From Hyphomicrobiales bacterium (GTDB taxonomy: Bacteria > Pseudomonadota > Alphaproteobacteria > Rhizobiales > Rhodobiaceae), in NCBI GenBank assembly GCA_002869065.1, contig PKTR01000002.1, positions 682,001-746,000 on the forward strand: 64,000 nt of DNA, given 5' to 3'. The notes under the pieces are model-generated. The model did not search any database. It had not been told where the DNA came from and was given only the letters and a program-made list of their open reading frames with translations. A program made the position numbers and the translations under genes. Below, piece by piece: positions 36,096-44,409 of this stretch (position 1 is its first letter; each line of letters opens with the position of its first letter).

Positions 36096-37133
36096 CTATT
36101 CCGCCGGCACGGCGACTTCGCGGCGGCGCGGCGGGCCGAGACGGGCCCAGGCCGGACGTTCGAAGAGCCAGCGGAACCAGGTGTTGCGGACCATCCAGAA
36201 CAGCACCAGCGGACCGATGACACCGGCGGCGGTGACGATCAGCGAAATCGTGCCGAGATCGAGGAACGGCGCGAATTTCAGCAAGATCACGCGGGCGACC
36301 GCCATCGGCAGGAAGAAGCCGAGATAAATGACGATCGAGTTCTGGCCGCAATAGCGCAACACGCTCATCCAGCGCAGGTTCGACAACAGAGCCGAGACGG
36401 TGACGACGGCCACCGCGCCGAACATGCCGAGCATCAGATTGATGCCGGGAAGATCGGCCATCGAATGTTCGCCGAGGTGGCTGAAGACGAGCCAGCCGTT
36501 GATGTTCGCCCACACCAGGATCAAGGCGGTTGCCTCGAGCCAGGACTCCTTCGCCCAGGCGGCGATGCGGAAGATCAGCGGCGCGAAGGCGTAGCCGGTG
36601 TAGAAGAAGACGAAGCGCTCGGCGAACTGATCGCCGATATACCAGCCGGTTTCGAGCGGCAGGACGTGCAGCACGGCCGCGACGCCGCCGACGGTCCACC
36701 ACGGCAGGCTCCGCGTCAGCTTGGTGACGACGAAGAAGATCGGCAGCATGTAGATGAACCACATCGTCCCGAACGGGCTCAGATAGGCCATCAGATAGCT
36801 GGATACGGCCGCATCGACGCCACCCTGGGCAACGATCCCCGGCGCCTTGAAGGCGAACTGGATGGTCAGCCAGAGCACATAGAAATAGGCGAAGTGCACG
36901 ACCTTGCGGTCGAGATAGTCGCGCCAGTTGCGATCAATCACGCGGGCGAGAAACAGGCCGGCGATGAGGAAGAAGTCGGGCATGCGGAAAGGCCGCGCGA
37001 AGTCGACTACGGCATGCAGCCAACCTTCCGCACCAGCGGCCTTCTCGACGCCGAGCGTCGAATGCATCATCACGACGGCGATGATGCAAAAACCCTTCGC
37101 ATAATCGACCCAGTCGATCCGCGTATTAACCAT
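36096..37133 (-). CDS. Acyltransferase 3 family membrane protein
   Basis: A 345-residue protein with about ten membrane segments. The N-terminus IDWVDYAKGFCIIAVVMMHS carries the family pattern (D-x-x-K-G, then a membrane-embedded His). The Arg-containing FARPFRMPDFFLIAGLF is the second typical motif, and CGQNSIVIYLGFF lies near the end. The family transfers acyl groups to exported sugars or glucans. It lies 43 bases downstream of polA's start on the same strand, but its substrate is not visible. Confidence 0.85.
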   Translation of the reverse strand: MVNTRIDWVDYAKGFCIIAVVMMHSTLGVEKAAGAEGWLHAVVDFARPFRMPDFFLIAGLFLARVIDRNWRDYLDRKVVHFAYFYVLWLTIQFAFKAPGIVAQGGVDAAVSSYLMAYLSPFGTMWFIYMLPIFFVVTKLTRSLPWWTVGGVAAVLHVLPLETGWYIGDQFAERFVFFYTGYAFAPLIFRIAAWAKESWLEATALILVWANINGWLVFSHLGEHSMADLPGINLMLGMFGAVAVVTVSALLSNLRWMSVLRYCGQNSIVIYLGFFLPMAVARVILLKFAPFLDLGTISLIVTAAGVIGPLVLFWMVRNTWFRWLFERPAWARLGPPRRREVAVPAE

Positions 37134-37355
37134 TTCGGAGCGCCTCCGTTCAGGGACACGCCCCGCCCTTACCCGCTAACACCTTGGCATAACTGAGCCC
37201 GGCGAGTCGTTAAGGGCGCCATTTATCGATTGGTAACCTTAATGGCGGAGGGCCGCAGGAACCGCGTACTTAACCGCCTCTTAAATCGCCACATTTAGCC
37301 TGCATTGGCAGGGCCGACTCGAATTGGGATCCACGGTCGGAAGGGGATTTACGGC

Positions 37356-39539
37356 ATGGCGAGACGTTCCAGACGACAGGAACGGGTCGAACCGCGGCTT
37401 GATGACGACAGCGCGCGCGACGGCAGCCTCGATCTGCGCCTTAGCGAAGCGGACCGGGCAAGCAGCCACGGCACGCGGCGCAAGCGCGGCCGCAAGAGCA
37501 CATCTTCCGCACCCGCGGCCGACACGACGGCACGGTCCGCACCGAAGAAGCGGGCCAAGCGGCGCGGCTCGTCGTCTTCCGGCGGTGGCGGATTTTTCGG
37601 CCGCCTGTTCAAGCGTACGGTCTATTGGGGCCTCGTTGCCGGGCTGTGGGGCGGCATCGCTTTCGTCGGCATGCTCGCCTATTACGCGGCCCATCTTCCG
37701 CCGACCTCGGAATGGGCGGTGCCGAAACGGCCCCCGAACGTCAAGATCGTCGACGCCAACGGCAAGCTGGTCGCCAATCGCGGCGATACCGGCGGCGAGT
37801 CGGTGCGTCTCGAACAATTGCCGCCGCACATGATGCAGGCGGTTATGGCGATCGAGGACCGGCGCTTCTACTACCATTTCGGCATCGACCCGATTGGCCT
37901 CGGCCGCGCCATGGCGGTCAATCTCGCCAAGGGACGGCTAACCCAGGGCGGCTCGACACTGACCCAGCAGCTCGCCAAGAACCTGTTCCTCGAGCCCGAG
38001 CGCACCTTCCGCCGCAAGATGCAGGAAGTCGTTCTGTCGCTGTGGCTCGAAGCGAAATTCTCCAAGGAAGAAATCCTGGAGATGTATCTGAACCGGGTCT
38101 ATTTCGGCGCCGGCGCCTATGGCGTCGATGCCGCCGCACGGCGCTATTTCGGCAAGTCGGCGCGCCAGGTGACCGTCGCCGAGGCCGCCGTTCTCGCCGG
38201 TCTTCTGAAGGCGCCGTCGCGCTACTCGCCGACACGCAATCCCGATCTGGCGGACGCCCGCGCGCAGACCGTGCTGGCGGCCATGCAGGACGCCGGCTAT
38301 CTGTCCGCCAAGCAGGTGAAGCAGGCCAGGGCGGCGCCGGCGACAGTGACCAGCCGGCACAATTCGGCGAGCGAGAACTATGTCGCCGACTGGGTGATGG
38401 ATCAGTTGCCGAGCTACGTCGGTTCGCTTGATGAAGACATCATCGTCGACACCTCGGTCGACAGCACGCTCCAGAATTCGGCCGAGAAGGTGTTGCGCAA
38501 CGCGCTTTCGGAAAAGGGCGGCAAGCTCAATGTCGGTCAAGGCGCGATTGTGGTGCTCGATGCGGGCGGCGCGGTGAAGGCGCTGGTCGGCGGGCGCGAC
38601 TACGGCCAGAGCCAGTTCAACCGTGCTGTCTCGGCGCATCGCCAGCCGGGATCCGCCTTCAAGCCGTTCGTCTATCTCGCCGCGCTCGAACGCGGCATGA
38701 CGCCGGAAACCGTGCGCCAGGACGCGCCGATCACGATCAAGGGCTGGAGCCCGAAGAACTACACCAAGAAGCACTATGGCAACGTCACGCTGGCAAAGGC
38801 GCTGTCGATGTCGCTCAACACGGTCGCGGCGCGGCTTGCCTATGAGGTCGGGCCGAAGCGCGTGGTCAGTACCGCCCACCGGCTCGGCGTCGCCTCGAAG
38901 CTGAACGCAACGCCGTCGATCGCGCTCGGCACATCGGAAGTGACGCCGCTCGAGATCACCGCAGCCTATGTGCCGTTTTCCAACGGCGGCTACGGCGTGA
39001 TGCCCTATGTCATCCGTCGCATCCATACCGCCGGCGGCAAGGTGCTCTACGAGCGTGCCGGCTCGGGCATCGGAAAGATCGTGGCGGCCGAGCACATCGG
39101 CATGATGAACGCGATGATGCGACGGACGCTGGAGAGCGGCACCGGCAAGAAGGCCTCGCTCGGCGAAATGCCGGCTGGCGGCAAGACCGGCACCAGCCAG
39201 GATTTCCGCGATGCCTGGTTCATCGGTTACACGGCCTATTACACGGCCGGCGTCTGGCTCGGGAACGACGACAACAGCCCGACCAAGCGGGCGACCGGCG
39301 GGTCTCTGCCGGCGGAGATCTGGGCCGAGGTGATGAAGGAAGCCAATCGCGACCTCGCCATCGCCGACCTGCCGGGCAACTACCGGCTCGACGACAGCGA
39401 TGCGATGACGGCGGAGGTGGGCGATGTCCCGACCGGGACCGTACCGACGCCGCAGCGCTCACCGCAGAATGCGCGCAGCGAGCACGTTATGCCGCGGCCG
39501 AACGAACGCGGTCTGTTGCAAAGGCTGTTCGGCGGGTAA
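37356..39539 (+). CDS. Class A penicillin-binding protein (PBP1A family)
   Basis: A 727-residue bifunctional peptidoglycan synthase. A basic, Ser-rich cytoplasmic stretch (residues 1-75) precedes one membrane anchor (YWGLVAGLWGGIAFVGMLAYY). The glycosyltransferase domain has the catalytic Glu in AIEDRRFYYHFGID and the GGSTLTQQLAKNLFL motif. The transpeptidase domain has SAFK (in QPGSAFKPF), SLN (in MSLNTVAARL) and KTGTS. It polymerises and cross-links glycan strands. The start at 37356 follows AAGGGGATTTACGGC. It is divergent from the acyltransferase gene across 220 bases. Confidence 0.94.
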   Translation: MARRSRRQERVEPRLDDDSARDGSLDLRLSEADRASSHGTRRKRGRKSTSSAPAADTTARSAPKKRAKRRGSSSSGGGGFFGRLFKRTVYWGLVAGLWGGIAFVGMLAYYAAHLPPTSEWAVPKRPPNVKIVDANGKLVANRGDTGGESVRLEQLPPHMMQAVMAIEDRRFYYHFGIDPIGLGRAMAVNLAKGRLTQGGSTLTQQLAKNLFLEPERTFRRKMQEVVLSLWLEAKFSKEEILEMYLNRVYFGAGAYGVDAAARRYFGKSARQVTVAEAAVLAGLLKAPSRYSPTRNPDLADARAQTVLAAMQDAGYLSAKQVKQARAAPATVTSRHNSASENYVADWVMDQLPSYVGSLDEDIIVDTSVDSTLQNSAEKVLRNALSEKGGKLNVGQGAIVVLDAGGAVKALVGGRDYGQSQFNRAVSAHRQPGSAFKPFVYLAALERGMTPETVRQDAPITIKGWSPKNYTKKHYGNVTLAKALSMSLNTVAARLAYEVGPKRVVSTAHRLGVASKLNATPSIALGTSEVTPLEITAAYVPFSNGGYGVMPYVIRRIHTAGGKVLYERAGSGIGKIVAAEHIGMMNAMMRRTLESGTGKKASLGEMPAGGKTGTSQDFRDAWFIGYTAYYTAGVWLGNDDNSPTKRATGGSLPAEIWAEVMKEANRDLAIADLPGNYRLDDSDAMTAEVGDVPTGTVPTPQRSPQNARSEHVMPRPNERGLLQRLFGG

Positions 39540-39572
39540 GTCACGCTCTACGACGTTGCGCCGGCGACGATA

Positions 39573-40805
39573 TCAGTCGCCATGCGGGGTCGGCAGCGGC
39601 CCGTGGCTCTGCCGCGTCGTGCGGGTGACCAGAAATGTCCCGTAGGTGATGAGCCCCATGATCAGCACGGTCGCGGTGAGCGGCCAGGCGGATTCGCCGA
39701 TGAAGTGGCCGACGGCGACGCCGAGCACGCCCGCCGAGATCATCTGCAGGAACCCCATCAGCGACGACGCGGCCCCCGCGCGATCCGGGAACGGCATCAG
39801 CGCGCCGGCGATCGCCTGCGGCATGGAGATCCCGAGGCCGACCATATAGACCATCATCGGCACGACGATTTCAGCGGCGTGGCCCGGTCCGAAGGCGACG
39901 GCAAGCGCCATGGCGACACCACCGATCGCATTCAGCATCGTGCCCCATCCGACGAGGCGGGCAATGCCGTAACGGCCGACCACGCGCTGCGCGAAATAGG
40001 CGCCACTTGCGTATGACAGTGCCACCAGGCCGAAGCAGATGCCGTAGACCACCTCGGAGAGACCGTAGACGTTCTGCAACACGAAGGACGAGGCGGAGAT
40101 GAAGGCGAACAACCCGCCGAAGGTGCCGCAGACGATGATCACATAGGCACGGTAGGCGGCGTGGCCGAGCAGGCCGTTGAAGGAGCGCAGGATCGCGCCG
40201 ACGCTGAGCGGATCGGTGCGCCGCGTCGTCAGGGTCTCACCGAGGCGGAACTGGACGGCGGCAAGCGCTGCGGCGCCGAAGATCGCCGTGCCGACGAAGC
40301 TTGCATGCCAGTCGAACATCGCCTGCAGGAAGCCGCCGATGGTCGGCGCCACCGCCGGCACCAGCCCCATCAGCGAGCCGATGCGGGCGAGTTCGCGTCC
40401 CGCGCGATTGCCCTCATAGACATCGCGGACCATCGAGCGGGCGAGCACGATCGGACCCGAGGCGCCGAGCGCCTGCAGGAAACGGGCGAGGATGAGGATT
40501 TCGATGGTCGGCGCGAGCGCACAGGCAAGACTCGCCAGCGCATAGATGACGAGACCGACGGCGAGCAGCGGCTTGCGGCCATAGCGATCCGACAGCGGGC
40601 CATAGAAGATCTGGCCGGCGGCGAAGCCGAACAGGAACAGCGACAGGGTGAGCTGGACCGAGGACGGATCCGCGTCGAGCGCCGCACCGATATTTGGCAG
40701 CGACGGCAGATACATGTCGGTCGACAGCGGGCCGAGCGAGGTCAGGATGGCCAACAACAGGGTGAAGGCAAGCGTGTCGGGCTTCAACAAGATGGAAAGT
40801 TCCAA
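39573..40805 (-). CDS. Bcr/CflA family drug-resistance MFS transporter
   Basis: A 410-residue protein with 12 membrane segments. The start LLAILTSLGPLSTDMYLPSLPNI is the Bcr/CflA hallmark, followed by GQIFYGPLSDRYGRKPLL and ARFLQALGASGPIVLARSMVRDV. The family exports bicyclomycin, chloramphenicol-type drugs or sulfonamides; its true substrate is unknown. It is convergent with the penicillin-binding protein gene. Confidence 0.92.
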   Translation of the reverse strand: MELSILLKPDTLAFTLLLAILTSLGPLSTDMYLPSLPNIGAALDADPSSVQLTLSLFLFGFAAGQIFYGPLSDRYGRKPLLAVGLVIYALASLACALAPTIEILILARFLQALGASGPIVLARSMVRDVYEGNRAGRELARIGSLMGLVPAVAPTIGGFLQAMFDWHASFVGTAIFGAAALAAVQFRLGETLTTRRTDPLSVGAILRSFNGLLGHAAYRAYVIIVCGTFGGLFAFISASSFVLQNVYGLSEVVYGICFGLVALSYASGAYFAQRVVGRYGIARLVGWGTMLNAIGGVAMALAVAFGPGHAAEIVVPMMVYMVGLGISMPQAIAGALMPFPDRAGAASSLMGFLQMISAGVLGVAVGHFIGESAWPLTATVLIMGLITYGTFLVTRTTRQSHGPLPTPHGD

Positions 40806-40926
40806 ACGTAACTAATTCACCCAAAGACCCTGCCGTGGGTGCGACATAAATGCAATCGCCAATTCGGAATAGCTTGCAAAATGAAATGCATGGCGGGCCG
40901 AAAACGGGCGCGGGCGGCGGCGGTGG

Positions 40927-41775
40927 TCAGCCTTCGGCGTGGCCGTAGGCATGTAGCGCGTGGCCATGACGGCGCAGCCATTTACGCGCTTTCTCCGTGC
41001 CGGGATGGAGATCCGCGACGATCGCCCAGAAGCGCTTTGAATGGTTCATCTCGGCAAGGTGGGCGACTTCGTGGGCGGCGACATAGTCGAGGATTTCAGG
41101 CGGGGCGAGCACCAGCCGCCAGGAAAAGGATAAGTGACCACGCGCCGAGCACGAGCCCCAGCGGCTCGTCGTGTCGCGCAGGGTGATGCGGGCGGGCTGC
41201 TTGCCGAGGCGTTCGGCGTGGGCGGCGACGGCGTCTTCGAGATCGCGGCGGGCTTCCTTCTTCAGCCAGTCGGTCAGACGGCGCGGCAGATGGTCGATGC
41301 CGCCGGCGACGCACAGAAGCGGCCCGCCCTCCCCGGCCTCCGTCCACACGGTACCGCGACGTCCGGCGCGATGTTCGATCCGGTGCTCGACACCGCGCAG
41401 CGGCAGGGCCGCCCCATCGGCAAAGGGCACGAGGCCCGGACGGGCGGCGAGTTTTTCGGCCAGCCAGTCGCGATGACGCTCGATGAAGCCAAGAGCTGCG
41501 GCGCTCGATGTCTTCGGCGGCACGGTGACGACCGGCTCGTTGCCCTTGGTCGGCAGACGCAGGCTGATACGGCGGGCGCGGCCGTCGCGGTTAAGCCGCA
41601 CGGTGACCGGGCCGGTGTCGAGCTCGACGACGAGACGCTCGACCGTCGCCGTCTTGCCCGCGGTCGTCTTGCCTCCGGTCGCCTTGCCCCCAGTCGCCTT
41701 GCCCCCAGTCGCCTTGCCAGGGGCTTTGACCGTGCGCTTTGCCGCGCCGCGTCCAAGGGCATCGAACAGTCGCAT
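40927..41775 (-). CDS. YgjP-like (DUF45) zinc metallopeptidase family protein
   Basis: A 282-residue protein whose C-terminal half is the YgjP-like metallopeptidase domain. The zinc motif is AAHEVAHLAEMNHSKRFW (HExxH with a third His), and SRWGSCSARGHLSFSWRLVLAP is the conserved preceding segment. The N-terminus contains a low-complexity stretch with repeated KATGG units, encoded by a 15-bp repeat at about 41680-41725. The start at 41775 (MRLFDALG) precedes that stretch; the ORF to 41859 is not conserved. The substrate is unknown. Confidence 0.88.
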   Translation of the reverse strand: MRLFDALGRGAAKRTVKAPGKATGGKATGGKATGGKTTAGKTATVERLVVELDTGPVTVRLNRDGRARRISLRLPTKGNEPVVTVPPKTSSAAALGFIERHRDWLAEKLAARPGLVPFADGAALPLRGVEHRIEHRAGRRGTVWTEAGEGGPLLCVAGGIDHLPRRLTDWLKKEARRDLEDAVAAHAERLGKQPARITLRDTTSRWGSCSARGHLSFSWRLVLAPPEILDYVAAHEVAHLAEMNHSKRFWAIVADLHPGTEKARKWLRRHGHALHAYGHAEG

Positions 41776-41867
41776 CGGGCCGTTGTCTCTCCGTTTGCCG
41801 AATCGTCGGCGTCCATGATGGCGGTGCGCTTGGCGCGCGTCGAGGCATCTGCGCCCCATGCTTTATC

Positions 41868-41947
41868 TGAATGATTTCACGCGTTTTCTTATCCGAAAAG
41901 TCCGTCAATTTTTCGCAGTCGCGGACCTTCGGTTCGGGAAAGCGCTT
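41868..41947. repeat. Dispersed intergenic repeat, copy B
   Basis: ACGCGTTTTCTTATCCGAAAA (41879-41899) and GCGGACCTTCGGTTCGGGAA (41921-41940) match copy A with one short indel between them and copy C in reverse orientation. It lies between the ygjP-like gene and the terminator of the DUF2852 gene. Confidence 0.75.
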
Positions 41948-41950
41948 GGA

Positions 41951-41985
41951 CGAAAAAGGGCGATGCCGAGGCACCGCCCTTTTTT
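41951..41985 (-). terminator. Intrinsic terminator of the DUF2852 gene, probably bidirectional
   Basis: AAAAAGGGCG (41953-41962) pairs with CGCCCTTTTT (41975-41984), with an inner TGC/GCA helix. Read on the minus strand the stem ends in TTTTTCG, about 40 bases after the DUF2852 stop. T-runs on both strands allow use in both directions. Confidence 0.85.
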
Positions 41986-42025
41986 CATTGCCGGCCCGTT
42001 ACGGACCGGCCGTTCGGTGGTCCGT

Positions 42026-42427
42026 TCAGGCGTCGCCCATGCTGCCCGCCGGACGGCGTTCAGACATGAAGCGGTCGAACTCTTCCTTGTCGCGGGCGCG
42101 ACGCAGATCCGCCATGTAGGCGTCGAATTCGGCACGCATCTCATCGAGACGGCGACGTTCTTCCTCGAGCCGCTTCAGTTCGGCGTCGCGATACTCATCG
42201 AAAGCGACGTTGCCGGTACGGCGGCTGTGACTGCAACCGGAACGGCGATGCGCGCGCGGCGCATTGAACTGACCGCGGGCATCGCGGACCATTTCGTGAA
42301 TGCGATCGCCCCACAGGATATAGGCAAGCATGGCGAGGCCGAGCGGCCAGAAGACCACAAAGCCCAGAACCATCAGGCCAACCGTAACAGGCGTCCACTC
42401 AGGACGGATCGCGGTAGTGTGTGTCAT
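42026..42427 (-). CDS. DUF2852 family membrane protein
   Basis: A 133-residue protein with one hydrophobic segment or hairpin (VGLMVLGFVVFWPLGLAMLAYILWG, described over residues 15-39). A charged coiled coil (RLEEERRRLDEMRAEFD) and the terminal REEFDRFM-like motif (KEEFDRFM) follow. This is the DUF2852 layout common in Hyphomicrobiales. The function is unknown. The start at 42427 is the second ATG; the first (42457) adds ten residues without conservation. Confidence 0.85.
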   Translation of the reverse strand: MTHTTAIRPEWTPVTVGLMVLGFVVFWPLGLAMLAYILWGDRIHEMVRDARGQFNAPRAHRRSGCSHSRRTGNVAFDEYRDAELKRLEEERRRLDEMRAEFDAYMADLRRARDKEEFDRFMSERRPAGSMGDA

Positions 42428-42543
42428 GTTCGTCCCCACATTGATCACGATGACCAAGACGTGGGAACGCGGTTAACGGTTTTCAAGGAAAAACCGGACA
42501 GCAGATCGTCGCCGCCAGATCGGCAGGAAGGTCAGCCGCCAGT

Positions 42544-44109
42544 TCAGCCAGCGGCGAGATCGCGCGCCTGGGCGCTCCAGTTCTCACGGCCGGCGCGGCC
42601 CTTGAAGCCTAGCTTTTCCTCGATCGGCGCCCAGTCGTCGGCGCTCATTTCAGCCATCCGCGCGAAGCTTGAAATACCGGCCTCGGCGAGTTGGTCGGCG
42701 ATCTTCGGCCCGACGCCCTTGATGCGGGTGAGATCGTCGGCTTTCGCACCCTTGACCGGCTTGGCGGCCGGTTTCGCGGGTTTCGCCGCCTTCTCAACCT
42801 TCGCCGGCGAGGTCATGGCGCCATTGCCATTGACCGGCTTTGCGGCCAGCGGAGCCGGCTTGGTGCCCGACGACGGGCGGTTGTTGTTGTGGGTCAGCAC
42901 GAAATCGGCGATGCGCGGGGCGATCTCGGAGCGGAAGCGCGAGCCGTTGAAAACGCCGTAATGGCCGACACCGGGCTGCACGTAATGGGCGCGCAGGGCA
43001 TCGGGGATGTTCGGGCAGATATGCTGGGCCGCCTCGGTCTGGCCGACGCCGGAGATATCGTCCTTCTCGCCTTCGACGGTGAACAGCGCCACGTTGCGGA
43101 TCTTGGTCGTGTCGACCCGCTCGCCGCGATGCATCATCTCGCCCTTCGGCAGCCAGTGCTCGATGAACACCGTCTCGACGGTCTGCAGATAGAACTCGGC
43201 GGTCAGGTCCATCACGGCAAGATACTCGTCGTAGAACTCGCGGTGCTTCTCGGCGGAGTCGCCGTCACCCTCGATGAGGTGATTGTAGAATTCGTGGTGG
43301 GCGTTCATGTGGCGGTCGAGGTTCATGCCCATGAAGCCGGAGAGCTGCAGGAAGCCCGGATAGACGTCGCGCCAGAAGCCCGGATGCGGGAACGGCACCT
43401 TCATGATGACGTTGCGGCGGAACCAGTCCATGCCCTTTGCCTGGGCGAGATCGTTGACCGCCGTCGGGCTGACGCGGGTGTCGATCGGACCGCCCATCAG
43501 CGTCATCGAATGGGGCACATACGGGTCGCCGGCAGCTTCCATCACCGCCATCGCGGCCAGCACCGGCACCGAGGGCTGACAGACGGCAAGCACATGCACG
43601 TCGCCCTTCATCAGGTGCATCATCGAAACGATGTAGTCGACATAATCGTCGAGATCGAAGCCACCGTCGGTCATCGGCACCATGCGCGCGTCGACCCAGT
43701 CGGTGATGTAGACATCGTGATCGGGCAACAGCGCCTCGACCGTGCCACGCAGCAGCGTCGCGTAGTGACCCGACATCGGCGCGACGACGAGGATGCTCGG
43801 CTGCGGCTTGGGCTGGCTGACCATGCGCTCGAAATGCACCATCCGGCAGAACGGGCGTTCCCAAACGACCTGCTCGCGCACCGGAACCCGAACGCCGTTG
43901 ACCACCGTCTCGTTGAGCCCGAATTCCGGCTTGCCGTAGCGCCGCGTGGTGCGTTCGAACACCTCGCAGGCGGCCGCCATGCTGCGACCGAACGGCGTGT
44001 TGGAGACCGGATTGAACGGGTTCTTGAAGTAGAGCTTGGTCACGTCGGCGGCGGCCCGCATCGGCGCCAGCACAGCGTGGTTGATCTCGTAGAGGTGATA
44101 ATACGGCAC
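42544..44109 (-). CDS. phaZ: Intracellular polyhydroxyalkanoate depolymerase with C-terminal HhH domain
   Basis: A 521-residue protein. Residues 1 to about 410 match PHB depolymerases of the PhaZa type, with the nucleophile Cys in LAVCQPSVP and the His in GVGHYGVFNGSRF. It degrades stored polyhydroxybutyrate. An Ala/Lys/Pro-rich linker (about residues 420-460) leads to a 60-residue C-terminal domain. That domain has LTRIKGVGPKIADQLAEAG, a helix-hairpin-helix of the type appended to varied bacterial proteins. Normal family length is 400-430, so this is an extended form. I prefer the GTG start at 44109 (VPYYHLYEINH) because it matches the family N-terminus and follows GAGGG; ATGs at 44166 and 44181 are alternatives. 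Confidence 0.9.
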   Translation of the reverse strand: MPYYHLYEINHAVLAPMRAAADVTKLYFKNPFNPVSNTPFGRSMAAACEVFERTTRRYGKPEFGLNETVVNGVRVPVREQVVWERPFCRMVHFERMVSQPKPQPSILVVAPMSGHYATLLRGTVEALLPDHDVYITDWVDARMVPMTDGGFDLDDYVDYIVSMMHLMKGDVHVLAVCQPSVPVLAAMAVMEAAGDPYVPHSMTLMGGPIDTRVSPTAVNDLAQAKGMDWFRRNVIMKVPFPHPGFWRDVYPGFLQLSGFMGMNLDRHMNAHHEFYNHLIEGDGDSAEKHREFYDEYLAVMDLTAEFYLQTVETVFIEHWLPKGEMMHRGERVDTTKIRNVALFTVEGEKDDISGVGQTEAAQHICPNIPDALRAHYVQPGVGHYGVFNGSRFRSEIAPRIADFVLTHNNNRPSSGTKPAPLAAKPVNGNGAMTSPAKVEKAAKPAKPAAKPVKGAKADDLTRIKGVGPKIADQLAEAGISSFARMAEMSADDWAPIEEKLGFKGRAGRENWSAQARDLAAG

Positions 44110-44173
44110 GTGGTCAACCCTCGCCTGTCGCGTGATTCCGTCGCTATTGCAGAGCAGTAAAGACATGCCGCAC

Positions 44174-44191
44174 TGCAACACGTTTGTTGCA
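44174..44191. promoter_or_regulatory. TGC-rich palindrome upstream of phaZ
   Basis: TGCAACA (44174-44180) and TGTTGCA (44185-44191) are perfect inverted arms around CGTT, 65 bases before the phaZ start. Sites of the PHB regulator PhaR are TGC/GCA-rich, so this is a candidate. It could equally serve the divergent actS gene. Confidence 0.35.
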
Positions 44192-44409
44192 CGATAGTCT
44201 CGAAAGGGCGAGCCGGCAACATAAACGGAGGTTTAACCCGGGTTTTCCCGCCGGTTTGGGCAAATGGCGGGGCAAGAGGCCGTCCGCCGGCCAACCTGAC
44301 GCGGTGCGACTTGTGTTCGGCTTTTGCGTCAAAACCGATATAACGGCGACAGAAGCGAAGGGCCGTGCCGGTTCGGCGCGCCCCATCCGGCAGGCGGATA
44401 GCGAAAAGA

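Noticed and set aside
33959-36220. A 753-codon open frame on the plus strand
   Set aside because: It is the antisense of polA; high GC keeps opposite frames open, the sequence has no recognisable domain, and polA motifs are complete on the minus strand.
41640-41730. 15-bp repeats as a regulatory array
   Set aside because: They are inside the ygjP-like coding sequence and simply encode repeated KATGG units of a low-complexity N-terminus.
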